Below, piece after piece: positions 1 to 8,631 of a stretch of 33,699 bases of DNA. This DNA comes from Micromonospora echinofusca (GTDB lineage Bacteria > Actinomycetota > Actinomycetes > Mycobacteriales > Micromonosporaceae), in the NCBI RefSeq assembly GCF_017614955.1, contig NZ_WVUH01000028.1:1-33699 (forward strand), given 5' to 3'. The translations under genes were made by a program, and so were the position numbers. The notes beneath the pieces were generated by a model, which worked only from the letters and a program-made list of their open reading frames with translations, had not been told where the DNA came from and made no database searches. Position 1 is the stretch's first letter; every line of letters starts with the position of its first letter.

Positions 1-1253
1 CCCCGGCGCCGGTCGCGCCGGCCGCCGCGGTGACCCCGCCGGTCTCGGCGCCGCCGTCGGTCCGGCCGAACCGCCCGGAGCCGGCGCTGCCGCCGGCCGC
101 CCGGCAGGTGGACGCGCCGACCAACCGACCGGTCTCCGCTCCACCGCCGCCACCGCCGGGGATGACCCCGATCACCCCGGGCCAGCGCCCCTCACCGGCT
201 CCCGGGCAGCGCCCCGGCGTGCCGTCGGGACAGCGGCCCGGCATTCCGCCGGCCGAGGCGGGCGAGCCCTTCCGGCCCACGCTCACCACCGCCGCGATCA
301 ACAACGCCCGCGCCGAACGGCAGCGGCCCACGGTCATCTCCCCCCGGCCCAAGACCAACGTCGAGGCGGCCCCGCCCGCCGGCGGTTTCTCCGTCACCGA
401 CCGCAACGTGCCGGTACCGGCGCCGCGCCCCGAGCCGGAGCACGCGCCACCCGGCTCCCGGGCCAACTGGCCGCTGGTCAACCCCTCCGACGACCGGGCG
501 GACACCACCGCCGGCCAGGGTGGCGGGTACGCCCGCAGCGACCGGGAGAGCCGGGGCGGGCGCAGTGTGGACGCGCCCACCGTGGTCACCCCGGGCGAGG
601 GTCGGGTGACCCCGCCCTGGCTCGCCGACGACCTGCCGCCGGAGCCGCCCTCGCTGCGGCTGGTGGAACCGGCCCCGCCGGCCGACCGGTCCCTGCGGGA
701 CACCGCCGACCGGGACACCCCCCCGCTGCGTCTGGTCGACCGGGAGGAGGAGGCCCGGACCCAGCGGTCGGCCCGCCCCGAACGCCCGAAGGCGGAACAC
801 CGCCCGCCGCCGGTCGCCGACGAGGGCGACGGTGACCTGCTGATCTTCGCCGCCGCCCGGTCCGCCTGGTTTACCGACCAGCCCGCCGAGGAGGACGCCC
901 CGTGGTCGTTCACCGCCGACACCGGTTGGCGGGCCGCCGAGCAGGCGGCCCGGCCGGCGGTGGGCGCGGAGACGCCGGCCGGTCTGCCCAAGCGGGTGCC
1001 GCAGGCCAACCTGGTTCCCGGTTCGCCGCTGCGGGACGAACGTCCCCTGCGGATCGTCCGGGATCCGGCGAGCCTCGCGGAGAACACCACCGGCTACTTC
1101 CGGGGCTGGCGGCGCGGGCAGGAGATCGGCGGCTTCGCCGTCGGCGGTCGTCCGGGCCGGGAGGCCGCAGGCGGCTGGGACTTCAGCCGCGATCCGGACG
1201 AACGGGAGGACGACCGGGAGCCGGAGTACCGCCCGGCCGGTTACCGTTCCTGA
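1..1253 (+). CDS. Conservon-type sensor histidine kinase, C-terminal tail (5' end outside window)
   Basis: The frame is open from the first bases of the window, so the gene starts upstream and only about 417 C-terminal residues are seen. They are almost entirely Pro/Arg/Ala-rich and probably disordered; no catalytic domain is visible. I assign it from short modules shared, in the same order, with the tail of the complete kinase at 4365-7802: SAWF, a GWRAA block, GLPKRVP followed by LVPG, and a final Y-x-RG-x-x-RG segment (GYFRGWRRG here, AYHRGVQRG there). The missing N-terminal part is therefore expected to carry a nitrate-sensor-like domain, HAMP and HATPase_c. The gene ends with TGA at 1251-1253. 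A solute-binding lipoprotein follows on the same strand after 173 bases. It is confidently the end of a real gene; the family call is an inference from the tail only. Confidence 0.75.
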   Translation, partial: PAPVAPAAAVTPPVSAPPSVRPNRPEPALPPAARQVDAPTNRPVSAPPPPPPGMTPITPGQRPSPAPGQRPGVPSGQRPGIPPAEAGEPFRPTLTTAAINNARAERQRPTVISPRPKTNVEAAPPAGGFSVTDRNVPVPAPRPEPEHAPPGSRANWPLVNPSDDRADTTAGQGGGYARSDRESRGGRSVDAPTVVTPGEGRVTPPWLADDLPPEPPSLRLVEPAPPADRSLRDTADRDTPPLRLVDREEEARTQRSARPERPKAEHRPPPVADEGDGDLLIFAAARSAWFTDQPAEEDAPWSFTADTGWRAAEQAARPAVGAETPAGLPKRVPQANLVPGSPLRDERPLRIVRDPASLAENTTGYFRGWRRGQEIGGFAVGGRPGREAAGGWDFSRDPDEREDDREPEYRPAGYRS

Positions 1254-1426
1254 CCTACCGCCGGCCTACCGCCCCGATCCTGCCCGACCGACCTGCAAAA
1301 CATCTCTGACCTGCGTGTTCATAGCCACAGCCGGAAAAGTTGACGCCGGGATGTGGCGGCCGGAAGCATACCGGCGGGACAGCCGGCGGCAGGTTCGCCG
1401 CCGGGCAGGGAAGGGACGGCTCGGAG

Positions 1427-2692
1427 ATGGCGACAGCGGCGACCGGTAGCTCCACACTGGCCACCGCCGTACCCGGTCGGGGTGGGCTGGCCCGGCGGAG
1501 CCTGCTGGCCGGTACCGCCGGGACCCTGCTGCTCGGCGCCTGCGGGCGGGACGAGGAGCCGGCCTCCGGGCCGGGCTCCCGACCGGCCACCACCCGGGGG
1601 CCGCAGGAGCTGGTCGTCGGCGCCAGCCTGGAACTCAGCGGACGCTGGGCGGCGCTCGGGGTGCTCCAGGAACGGGCCCTGCGGATCACTGCGGCGACGC
1701 TGAACGCCGAGGACGGGGTGCCGGTCGGCAACCTGCGGCGGACCATCCGGCTCGTGGTGCAGGACAACGCCGGTGATCCGGGGCTCGCCGCCCGGCAGGC
1801 CACCGATCTGGCCTGGGCACACGGGGTGCACGCCCTCGTCGGCGGCACCGTGGCGGAGACCGCGATGGCCATCGTCGGGGTGGCCCAGAAACTCCAGGTG
1901 CCGTACCTGTCGCTGGCCGCCGCAGACGGCATCGTCCTGCCGCTGGCCCAGCGGACCTACGTCTACAAGCTCACCCCGGACGCCGGGGACGTGGCCCGCC
2001 GCCTGGCCCGGCTGGCCCGCGCCGAGAAACTCCGGCGGGTCGCCGTGCTCGCCGCGCACGGCCTGCACGGCGACTCGGGGGTGCGGGCCATGGCCGGCGC
2101 GTTGGAGATCGCCGGTGTCGACCTGGCACGCACCGTGCGACTGCCCGGGGCGGCCGACGGAGACCCCACCTGGGCCGCTGAGCGGGCCGTGGAGGGCACA
2201 CCGGACGGAATCGTGGTCTGGGGTACCGCCCCGGACTCCGGGGCCGCTGCGCGGGCGCTGCGCCGGACGGGCTACACCGGACAGCTCCTCTTCGACGCCG
2301 GGGCGGTCGCCGAGGAGACCCTGAGCGAGTCGTACCTGTCGGCGATGGAGGGTGCTCTCGTCGTACACCCCGCCTCGCTGGGCGGGTCGACCCTCACCAA
2401 CACCACCACGGCGGCCCTGGCCCGGCGGGACTTCGTCTTCCGCTACATCCGGGAGTACGGCGGGTTCAGCGGTTTCGCCCCGTACGGCTCGGACGCGCTG
2501 CACCTGCTCGCCAACGCCGCCCGGATGGCGGCCAGTGTCGACCGTGGACGGTTGCGCGCCTACCTGCAGAACCAGGTGACCGAGGGCATCGCCGGGGCGT
2601 ACGCGTTCGCGCCGATCCGGCACGGCGGCATGGCGGCGGACTCACTGGGCGTCTTCACGGTCGCCAACGGGGCCTGGGTCCGGGTCTCCTGA
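1427..2692 (+). CDS. ABC-type substrate-binding lipoprotein, branched-chain amino acid (LivJ-like) family
   Basis: A protein of 421 residues. The ATG at 1427 is preceded by a GA-rich stretch with GGGAAGGGA and gives a proper signal sequence: an RR pair at residues 23-24, a hydrophobic run, and the lipobox LLGAC with Cys39 as the lipidation site. The RR pair suggests possible Tat export. An in-frame start at 1340 exists but would bury the signal peptide. The mature part resembles type 1 periplasmic binding proteins (Peripla_BP_6): a first lobe starting ELVVGASLELSGRWA, an ALVGGTVAETAMAI strand-helix unit, and a second lobe with FDAGAVAEE and a YGSDALHLL helix. It would bind a small ligand outside the membrane. 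No permease or ATPase is adjacent, so it is an orphan, lying between two conservon-type kinases. Ligand unknown. Confidence 0.85.
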   Translation: MATAATGSSTLATAVPGRGGLARRSLLAGTAGTLLLGACGRDEEPASGPGSRPATTRGPQELVVGASLELSGRWAALGVLQERALRITAATLNAEDGVPVGNLRRTIRLVVQDNAGDPGLAARQATDLAWAHGVHALVGGTVAETAMAIVGVAQKLQVPYLSLAAADGIVLPLAQRTYVYKLTPDAGDVARRLARLARAEKLRRVAVLAAHGLHGDSGVRAMAGALEIAGVDLARTVRLPGAADGDPTWAAERAVEGTPDGIVVWGTAPDSGAAARALRRTGYTGQLLFDAGAVAEETLSESYLSAMEGALVVHPASLGGSTLTNTTTAALARRDFVFRYIREYGGFSGFAPYGSDALHLLANAARMAASVDRGRLRAYLQNQVTEGIAGAYAFAPIRHGGMAADSLGVFTVANGAWVRVS

Positions 2693-2719
2693 CCGCCCCG
2701 AGTCTCCTGACCGCCCCGG
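2684..2719 (+). repeat. 18-base tandem repeat spanning the stop codon of the binding-protein gene
   Basis: GTCTCCTGACCGCCCCG occurs at 2684-2700 and again at 2702-2718, an 18-base period. A degenerate third copy (TTTCCGACCGCCCCGGGC) follows from about 2722. The TGA stop of the upstream gene lies in the first copy, so loss or gain of a unit would not change the protein. Confidence 0.7.
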
Positions 2720-2850
2720 GCTTTCCGACCGCCCCGGGCGCCGGACCCGTTCCGGGCGGGAGCGACCACTGACCGGTCGCCAGCCACGTGACCACCCGAA
2801 CCCGGGCACGGCGGCGGCCCACTCCGGGAGCATCGACACCGACGACGCGG

Positions 2851-2884
2851 CCCGCCCGGTGTGCGCAGGACACGACCGGGCGGG
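2851..2884. terminator. Hairpin between convergent genes (probable terminator)
   Basis: Perfect 10-bp arms, CCCGCCCGGT (2851-2860) and ACCGGGCGGG (2875-2884), with a 14-base loop. It lies 12 bases beyond the cvnD stop on the minus strand and between convergent genes. There is no T-tract, which is common for actinobacterial terminators. Confidence 0.55.
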
Positions 2885-2896
2885 TCAGCCGCGCTG

Positions 2897-3505
2897 TCAG
2901 GCGGGCGCCACCGCGCGGGAACGCCGCATGGTCAGCACGTACTCCACCAGGGAGATGAGCACGTGCTTGGTCGACTCCCGGTTCCGGGCGTCACAGGCCA
3001 CCACCGGGACGTCGTTGGAGATCGCGAGCGCGTCCCGGACGTCCTGCGGGTCGTGGTACTGCATCCCGTCGAAGCAGTTGATCGCCACGAGGTACGGCAA
3101 CCGGCGGTGCTCGAAGAAGTCGATCGCCGCGAAGCAGTCCGCGAGCCGACGCGTGTCGACCAGGACCACCGCGCCGATCGCACCCCGGACCAGTTCGTCC
3201 CACATGAACCAGAAGCGCGTCTGGCCCGGGGTACCGAAGAGGTACAGGATCAGATCCCGGTCGATGGAGATCCGACCGAAGTCCATGGCGACCGTGGTGG
3301 TCGTCTTCCCCGGTACCTGCCGCGTATCGTCGACGCCCACACCGGCCGACGTCATGATCGCCTCGGTGGTCAGCGGCGTGATCTCCGAGACCGAGCCGAC
3401 CAGGGTCGTCTTACCGACGCCGAAGCCACCGGCGATGACGATCTTTGCCGATGTCACGCGTCCAGACGGTGGGCGGTGCGACATGTCAGAGCCTGCGAAG
3501 TCCAC
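2897..3505 (-). CDS. cvnD: Conservon GTP-binding protein (CvnD-like small GTPase)
   Basis: A protein of 202 residues, last gene of the cvnABCD set. The P-loop GGFGVGKTT is at residues 26-34. A switch-like LFGTPGQTRFWFMWDEL follows, where the usual DxxG is replaced by GTPGQ as is typical of this family. The specificity-loop equivalent is AINCFDG. In Streptomyces, CvnD proteins are the GTPase output of a membrane-associated kinase/Roadblock complex likened to eukaryotic G-protein signalling. Two starts are possible. GTG at 3505 has a good upstream GGAGAGGG, gives the family-like MDFA N-terminus, and overlaps cvnC by 20 bases. ATG at 3484 lies one base after the cvnC stop but has little ribosome-binding sequence. 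I prefer GTG. Confidence 0.93.
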   Translation of the reverse strand: MDFAGSDMSHRPPSGRVTSAKIVIAGGFGVGKTTLVGSVSEITPLTTEAIMTSAGVGVDDTRQVPGKTTTTVAMDFGRISIDRDLILYLFGTPGQTRFWFMWDELVRGAIGAVVLVDTRRLADCFAAIDFFEHRRLPYLVAINCFDGMQYHDPQDVRDALAISNDVPVVACDARNRESTKHVLISLVEYVLTMRRSRAVAPA

Positions 3506-3872
3506 TCAGCACCCTCTCCAGCAGTTCAGTGCCCACCGCGTCGTCGGAGTCGTCCAGGATGGTCGGCTCGTGCACCGCGACCAGGCCGTCCGTGGCCATG
3601 TCCGCGATCAGGACCCGGGCCACCCCGAGCGGCAACTGCATGCGCGCCGCGATCTCGGCGAGCGACTGCAGCCGTCCGTCACACAGCGCGGCGATGTATT
3701 GGTGCTCCCGGCCGTGTCCCCCCTTGGCGTTCTGGAGGGACCGGCCACGCACCGTCGTCTCGACGAGTGCTTCCAGTGCGATGTCGAGCTTGGGACGGGT
3801 ACGACCGCGGGTCACGGCATATGGACGGACCAGCGCTCCGGTCGGCTCGTCGCGTTCCATGTCGCCGCTCAC
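3486..3872 (-). CDS. cvnC: Conservon DUF742 protein (CvnC-like)
   Basis: A protein of 128 residues of the DUF742 family. It has the characteristic LVRPYAVTRGRTRP motif near residues 14-27 and a winged-helix-like second half (SLAEIAARMQLPLGVARVLIADM) before a short acidic stretch and the C-terminal LLERVLSGLRRL. In conservons this protein is encoded between the Roadblock protein and the GTPase, and is thought to act with them at the membrane; its biochemical role is unsettled. The gene begins 88 bases after the cvnB stop and its end overlaps the preferred cvnD start, suggesting coupled translation. ATG at 3860 is an alternative start four codons downstream. Confidence 0.92.
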   Translation of the reverse strand: MSGDMERDEPTGALVRPYAVTRGRTRPKLDIALEALVETTVRGRSLQNAKGGHGREHQYIAALCDGRLQSLAEIAARMQLPLGVARVLIADMATDGLVAVHEPTILDDSDDAVGTELLERVLSGLRRL

Positions 3873-3960
3873 CTCCCTCGTACCCGTCGCGGGCCCAACT
3901 CGGTGGAACTCGTCATCTCTGTTTGTTGCCCCTGCCGGCCACCGGCCGCCAGGTCCCGAC

Positions 3961-4368
3961 TCAACCCAGCATGCCCGCAGCCGCGGCGCGCGGCTGCGGA
4001 GTCAACGCGTCGCCGACCCGGTCGACGAGCAGCGCCATCTCGTAGCCCACCTGACCGACATCGCAGGACCGGGCCGCGAGCACCGCGAACGACGAACCGT
4101 CCGAGATGGACATCAGGAACAGGAAGCCATTGTCCATCTCGACGACTGTCTGGAGCACCGCGCCACCCTCGAAGCAGCGGGCGGCGCCCTGTGTGAGGCT
4201 GACCAGACCGGAGGCGATGGCGGCGAGCTGGTCAGCCCGGTCACGCGGAAGGTCTCGTGACGACGCGAGGAGCAGACCGTCCGCGGAGACGGCGATCGCG
4301 TGTGCGACGCCGGGCACCCGGTCGGCGAAGTTGGCCAGCAGCCAACCAAGATCCTGCGTAGTTGTCAT
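3961..4368 (-). CDS. cvnB: Conservon Roadblock/LC7-domain protein (CvnB-like)
   Basis: A protein of 135 residues forming a single Roadblock/LC7 fold. Visible features are the N-terminal [31 protein letters not shown], the central helix [18 protein letters not shown], and the strand pair [24 protein letters not shown]. Roadblock proteins dimerise and modulate GTPases; in conservons CvnB is the expected bridge between the kinase-like CvnA and the GTPase CvnD. Its ATG overlaps the cvnA stop in an ATGA arrangement (4365-4368), so the two are translationally coupled. The C-terminus is Ala/Pro-rich and probably flexible. Confidence 0.94.
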   Translation of the reverse strand: MTTTQDLGWLLANFADRVPGVAHAIAVSADGLLLASSRDLPRDRADQLAAIASGLVSLTQGAARCFEGGAVLQTVVEMDNGFLFLMSISDGSSFAVLAARSCDVGQVGYEMALLVDRVGDALTPQPRAAAAGMLG

Positions 4369-7300
4369 CCTTCATGCTCCTTCTGCCCGCTCCCGGCCGC
4401 GGGGCCTAGGCCAGACTGCGAGGATTTCTGCCCGCCCGGAGCCGACTCCGGGTGGGTCGATGGACCGTCCGAGGGGTTGCTACGGCCTCGTTGCACGCCG
4501 CGATGGTATGCGGAGAGCAGACCGCGCACTGCTTCGGGAGTACGGCGTTGCACAGAGGTGACCGGTTTCTCCACCCCACCGGGCACGAGCTGCGCCATGG
4601 GCACCCGCTTCGGCAGGCCGGTCTGGGTAGTACCGCCGACCGGGGCGGCGCTCGCCGCACTGGCCGCCCGCCAACCGTCGTCGGCGGCCGTCTGCCAGGG
4701 ATTCTGGGTGGGTACCCGGCGCGGCGGGGTGCTCTCCCCGTACGGGGTGGCCGGCCCGTTGTCGTGCGGCGTACCGCCGCCTGTCGGCGCATTCGGCATG
4801 ACTGGGTTACCTGTCGTCCCGGTCGGGATGTTCTGGCCGGTACGGCTGCCGGCGTCGACCCTGGCGAACTGCTCGGTCGCGTCACCGGCACCGGCCGCCG
4901 GCTGGACCACGGGCGCGTCCTCGGCCGGTCGGCGGGTACGGAACCAGGCCGACTCCAGCTCCCGGAAGATCGGCAGTTCCATGGTCTCGTCGGCGTACCG
5001 CTGCTGCCGCTCGGCCGGAGCGGGGGCCGCCGGGGGCTCCATCGGGCCCCGGGTGACCCGGGGCAGCTCGGTGGTCATGTCCAGTGCGGCAGCGAGCCGC
5101 TCGGGTACGGCTGGCGGCGCGTCCCGTTCCGGTGTGGCCACCGGCGGCCAGACCGGCGGGGCGCCGTTCGAGGGGGTGGCCGGACGGTCCGGCGCAATGA
5201 CCGGCGGGGTGGACACCACCGGCGGGGCCGAGTAGGGCTGCGCGGAGTACGGCTGGCCCGACACCGGCGGGGCCGAGTACGGCTGCGCGGAGTACGGCTG
5301 ACCCGACACCGGCGGGGCCGAATACGGCTGCGCCGAATAGGGCTGCGCGGAGACCGGCGGCGCGGAGTAGGGCTGACCCGAGACCGGCGGGGCGGAGACC
5401 GGCGGTACGGCCAGGGAGCGCGCCTCCGGGCTGCTCGGCAACTGGCGGGGCACGACCGGGAACGAGCCGGTGTCGGTGGTCCCCTCCTCGTCACCGGTCG
5501 CCCGACGCTGCGGCAACGGCTCGACCGGCTGGCCGTTGGTCGGGCGGGGCCGGAACGTGTCCGTACCGTTGCGCGGCGGGGTCACGCCGGTGAGGTCGGA
5601 CCAGGCCGGCATGGAACGGGCCGCACCGGCCCCGAGCTGGCCGGCACCGTTCCGGGCAGCCGGCTCGAACGGTCGGCCACCCAGGGTCACCTGGCTGTCC
5701 CGGTCCGGGCTGGTACGCGGCGACGGCGGCAGCGGGGTGATCTCCCGGGCCGGGCCGGCGGGCGGGGCGGAACTGGGCGACGCCGGCAGCGCGCCGGGCT
5801 GCTGGACCCGGCCGGAGAGCGCCCGGGGGACGAGCACCGAGGTGGGCAGGGCGACCTCGGCCACGGTGCCCCGGTCGCCACCGGCCCGCAGCTCGACCTT
5901 GACCGCGTGCCGGGAGGCCAGGCGGGCGACCACGACGAGGCCCATCATCCGGGAGACGGCGACGTCGACCATCGGCGGCGTGGCGAGCCGCTCGTTGAGG
6001 TCACGGAGCTGGTCCGGCGAGATGCCGATGCCCCGGTCCTCCACGTAGAGCGAGGCGCGGTCACCGACCCGGCGGGCCTCCACCATGACCTGGGAGTCCG
6101 GCGGCGAGAACGCGGTGGCGTTGTCGAACAGCTCGGCGACCAGGTGCACGAGGTCGTTGACGGCGTGCGCGGCCACCTCGATGTCCCGGTCGACCACCCC
6201 GAACTCGATCCGGGTGTAGTGCTCGACCTCGGACTGGGCCGCCCGCAGCACGTCGATCAGGGCGGCCGGCTCCCGCTGCACCCGGGTGGAGTCCGCGCCG
6301 GCGAGCACCAGCAGGTTCTCGTCGTTGCGCCGCATCCGGGTGGCCAGGTGGTCGAGCTGGAACAGCTCGGCCAGCCGGTCCGGGTCCTCCTCGCCGCGTT
6401 CGAGCCGGTCCAGGTGACCGATGAGCCGGTCGACCAGGATCTGCGAACGACGGGCCAGGTTGACGAACATGGTGGCCACCGAGGCGCGCAGGGCGGCCTG
6501 CTCGGCGGCGGTCCGGACGGCCTCCAGGTGGACCGCGTTGAACGCCTCGGTCACCTGGCCGAACTCGTCCCGGCTCCGCACCGGCAGCGGCTCGGCGATC
6601 TGGTTCGCGAGCTGGACCGGGGAGAGCTGGTTGGACAGCTGCGGGTCGCGCAGCCGGGCCACCGCCTGGGGCAGGCCGTACTGGGCGACGGCCAGGGCAC
6701 CCTGGCGCAGGTCGCGCAGCGAGCGGGCCATCGACCGGGCGACCAGCCATGCGAAGAGGATGGCCAGCAGCAGCATGCCGAGCAGCAGACCGGTCTCCAG
6801 GAAGACCTGCCGTTGCACGTCGGTACGGAGCTGGTCGGCCTCGTTGACCACGTCGGCGTCGAGTTTCGCCTCGACGGTCCGGATCAGCTTGGCGTTGCCG
6901 GTCATCGCCGCGTCCCACTGGTCGGCGTTGAACGGCGCCCCGGCGATGCTGTCGGTGGTGGTGCTGCGGATCCAGCCGCTGTAGGTGTCGGCCTCCCGCT
7001 GGTCGGAACCGGCCACGGTCTGCTGGTACAGCTCCGACTCGGCCCGGTTGGCCACCGCCAGGAAGCTCTGCAGGGCCTGCTGCTGACCGGTCTCGGTGGC
7101 GATGTACTCGGTCCGCAGCACCGGGGTGAGATTGTTCTGGATCAGCGCGCGGTGCACGACGACCCGGCGGACGGAGAGGAACTCCTTGGCCCGTGCGGTG
7201 CTGGCGGCGGCCCGCATCCGCTCACCGAGGTCGGTGTCCCCGGCGAGCTGGGTGGCCGAGTCGCGGATGTCCAGCAGGTCGGCGATCAGGCCCTCGTACG

Positions 7301-7802
7301 CCTGGGCCGCCTCGGTGAGCTTCAGTTTGCCGTTGAAGACCTGACTGCGGGTACCGGGCAGGTTGGCCAGGTTCTGGTCGATGCCGTCCAGCAGCCCGTC
7401 GAAGTTGGTGGGCAGGTCGCTCAGCTCGGCCCGCTGCCGGGAGTACGGCGCCTTCGCCGCGTCGACCGCCTTGTGCAGGTCGGTGTACGCGTCGGTGTAG
7501 CGCTTGCGGTCCGCCTCCTTGTCGGCGCCGAGCAGGAGCACCGCGGCGGCCCGCTCGTTCTGCAGGTCGTCGACCAGCTCGCCGGAGTACTGCACCAGGT
7601 TGGCCAGGTCACCGGCCCGGTTGGCGGTGTCGAGCGTCTCCAGGTGGTCGATCAGCCCGCTGGTACCGACCACGACCGTGGCGATCGTGGGCACGATCAT
7701 GATGAGACCGAGCTTGGACCAGATCGGCATGTCGCGGAGCCGGCCGAAGGGCCGGCGCACGCGCGACAGGAATGAGCCCGCCGTCTTTGGTCGTTTGCTC
7801 AC
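4365..7802 (-). CDS. cvnA: Conservon sensor histidine kinase with nitrate/nitrite-sensing-like domain (CvnA-like)
   Basis: A protein of 1145 residues. A short basic cytoplasmic N-terminus leads to a membrane segment at about 31-50. A helical extracytoplasmic region of about 280 residues follows, with the [14 protein letters not shown] motif typical of nitrate-sensor (NIT) domains. A second membrane segment lies at about 338-358, then HAMP. A coupling helix contains [20 protein letters not shown], the atypical dimerisation box of this family. The HATPase_c domain has an N-box in [12 protein letters not shown] and a G-box DRGIGIS. The last roughly 450 residues are Pro/Ala-rich and probably disordered, with a 15-residue tandem repeat, then the SAWF, GWRAA and GLPKRVP/LVPG modules also found in the tail at 1-1253. 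First gene of cvnABCD; the ligand is unknown. Confidence 0.95.
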   Translation of the reverse strand: MSKRPKTAGSFLSRVRRPFGRLRDMPIWSKLGLIMIVPTIATVVVGTSGLIDHLETLDTANRAGDLANLVQYSGELVDDLQNERAAAVLLLGADKEADRKRYTDAYTDLHKAVDAAKAPYSRQRAELSDLPTNFDGLLDGIDQNLANLPGTRSQVFNGKLKLTEAAQAYEGLIADLLDIRDSATQLAGDTDLGERMRAAASTARAKEFLSVRRVVVHRALIQNNLTPVLRTEYIATETGQQQALQSFLAVANRAESELYQQTVAGSDQREADTYSGWIRSTTTDSIAGAPFNADQWDAAMTGNAKLIRTVEAKLDADVVNEADQLRTDVQRQVFLETGLLLGMLLLAILFAWLVARSMARSLRDLRQGALAVAQYGLPQAVARLRDPQLSNQLSPVQLANQIAEPLPVRSRDEFGQVTEAFNAVHLEAVRTAAEQAALRASVATMFVNLARRSQILVDRLIGHLDRLERGEEDPDRLAELFQLDHLATRMRRNDENLLVLAGADSTRVQREPAALIDVLRAAQSEVEHYTRIEFGVVDRDIEVAAHAVNDLVHLVAELFDNATAFSPPDSQVMVEARRVGDRASLYVEDRGIGISPDQLRDLNERLATPPMVDVAVSRMMGLVVVARLASRHAVKVELRAGGDRGTVAEVALPTSVLVPRALSGRVQQPGALPASPSSAPPAGPAREITPLPPSPRTSPDRDSQVTLGGRPFEPAARNGAGQLGAGAARSMPAWSDLTGVTPPRNGTDTFRPRPTNGQPVEPLPQRRATGDEEGTTDTGSFPVVPRQLPSSPEARSLAVPPVSAPPVSGQPYSAPPVSAQPYSAQPYSAPPVSGQPYSAQPYSAPPVSGQPYSAQPYSAPPVVSTPPVIAPDRPATPSNGAPPVWPPVATPERDAPPAVPERLAAALDMTTELPRVTRGPMEPPAAPAPAERQQRYADETMELPIFRELESAWFRTRRPAEDAPVVQPAAGAGDATEQFARVDAGSRTGQNIPTGTTGNPVMPNAPTGGGTPHDNGPATPYGESTPPRRVPTQNPWQTAADDGWRAASAASAAPVGGTTQTGLPKRVPMAQLVPGGVEKPVTSVQRRTPEAVRGLLSAYHRGVQRGRSNPSDGPSTHPESAPGGQKSSQSGLGPAAGSGQKEHEG
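5216..5404 (-). repeat. 45-base tandem repeat coding a Pro/Tyr-rich segment of CvnA
   Basis: About three imperfect copies of a 45-base unit encode [15 protein letters not shown] repeats in the disordered tail of the kinase. The unit itself contains the sub-repeat QPYSA. Copy number is likely to vary among strains because the unit is in frame. Confidence 0.8.
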
Positions 7803-7995
7803 GTCACCGCCCTCGCGTTCCAGCGCCGTCGCGGCGCTCCGGGCACCGCTGCGCGACCGACCCGGGCGGGTCGGACCTCCGAGATTCCATCACGCCGTCA
7901 CTCAAAGAGAAAGCCCAGGTTGGCCGTCGCACAGGGTGTGATGGGATGTTGATGCAATTTGATAGCAATCCGTCTGGCCGGAGTAACCGAGAGTA
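7803..7995. promoter_or_regulatory. Divergent intergenic region between cvnA and the uridine-kinase-like gene
   Basis: These 193 bases separate two divergent starts and must hold both promoters. The stretch at about 7940-7990 (TTGATGCAATTTGATAGC and following) is noticeably richer in A+T than the surroundings. I could not define a convincing -35/-10 pair on either strand. Confidence 0.4.
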
Positions 7996-8601
7996 ATGAA
8001 GCGTCCTCACGGAGTTGTCCTCCTCGCCGGTCCCTCAGGGTCCGGGAAGTCGTACATAGCCCAGCGAACCGGGCTGCCCGTGCTCTGCCTCGACGACTTC
8101 TACAAGAACGGCGATGACCCTACGTTGCCTCGTCGGGGCGACCAGGTGGACTGGGAGTCACCATTGTCCTGGGATGCCGGGGCGGCGGTGGACACCATTG
8201 CCCGGCTGCTCCGGGACGGCAAGGCGGAAGTGCCGGTTTACGCGATCGGCGCGGACCGGCGGGTGGACACCCGGGTACTCGACCTGGCCGGATCGCCATT
8301 GTTCGTCGCCGAAGGTATCTTCGCCGCCGAGATCGTCGCCGAGTGTCGCCGCCGGGGGCTGCTGGCCGGGGCGTACGCTCTCCGCCGGCCACGCGGCGCG
8401 ACCTTCCTGCGCCGGCTCCGACGGGACCTGGCCGAGCAGCGCAAGGCCCCCGGGGTGCTGCTCCGGCGGGGGCTCACCCTGTTGCGCGCCGAGCCGGCCG
8501 TACTGCGCCGGCAGGCCGGCCTCGGTGCCCAGCCGGCCCGGGGCGGGGAGATCGTCCGGCGGGTGACCGAACTGCTCGCCCGGCACCCGCACCTACCCTG
8601 A
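7996..8601 (+). CDS. Uridine kinase-like P-loop nucleoside kinase
   Basis: A protein of 201 residues. It has a Walker A motif GPSGSGKS at residues 12-19, and LDDFYKNGDDPTLP, which matches the D-D-F-Y substrate-side motif of uridine kinase/phosphoribulokinase proteins. DWESPLSWD and a FVAEGIFAAE strand (Walker B equivalent) follow. Its expected reaction is ATP-dependent phosphorylation of uridine or cytidine, which would fit the nucleoside uptake and salvage genes further right. The C-terminal part is Arg-rich (FLRRLRRDLAEQRK) as in actinobacterial members. ATG at 7996 has only weak upstream ribosome-binding sequence. It is divergent from cvnA and convergent with add. Substrate assignment is an inference. 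Confidence 0.8.
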   Translation: MKRPHGVVLLAGPSGSGKSYIAQRTGLPVLCLDDFYKNGDDPTLPRRGDQVDWESPLSWDAGAAVDTIARLLRDGKAEVPVYAIGADRRVDTRVLDLAGSPLFVAEGIFAAEIVAECRRRGLLAGAYALRRPRGATFLRRLRRDLAEQRKAPGVLLRRGLTLLRAEPAVLRRQAGLGAQPARGGEIVRRVTELLARHPHLP

Positions 8602-8631
8602 CCGTCCTCCCCCGGGCCTCCGGGAGCCGCC

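Noticed and set aside
5216-5404. CRISPR-like regular repeats
   Set aside because: The repeat is in frame within cvnA, without unique spacers, and encodes a Pro/Tyr-rich protein repeat.
4452-7775. Plus-strand open frame of over 1100 codons opposite cvnA
   Set aside because: It mirrors the conserved kinase frame, has no recognisable domain, and reads as compositional shadow.
8607-8626. Possible terminator hairpin between the uridine-kinase-like gene and add
   Set aside because: The arms (CTCCC.. and CCGGGAG) pair only with bulges and a very short loop, so I do not list it as a feature.
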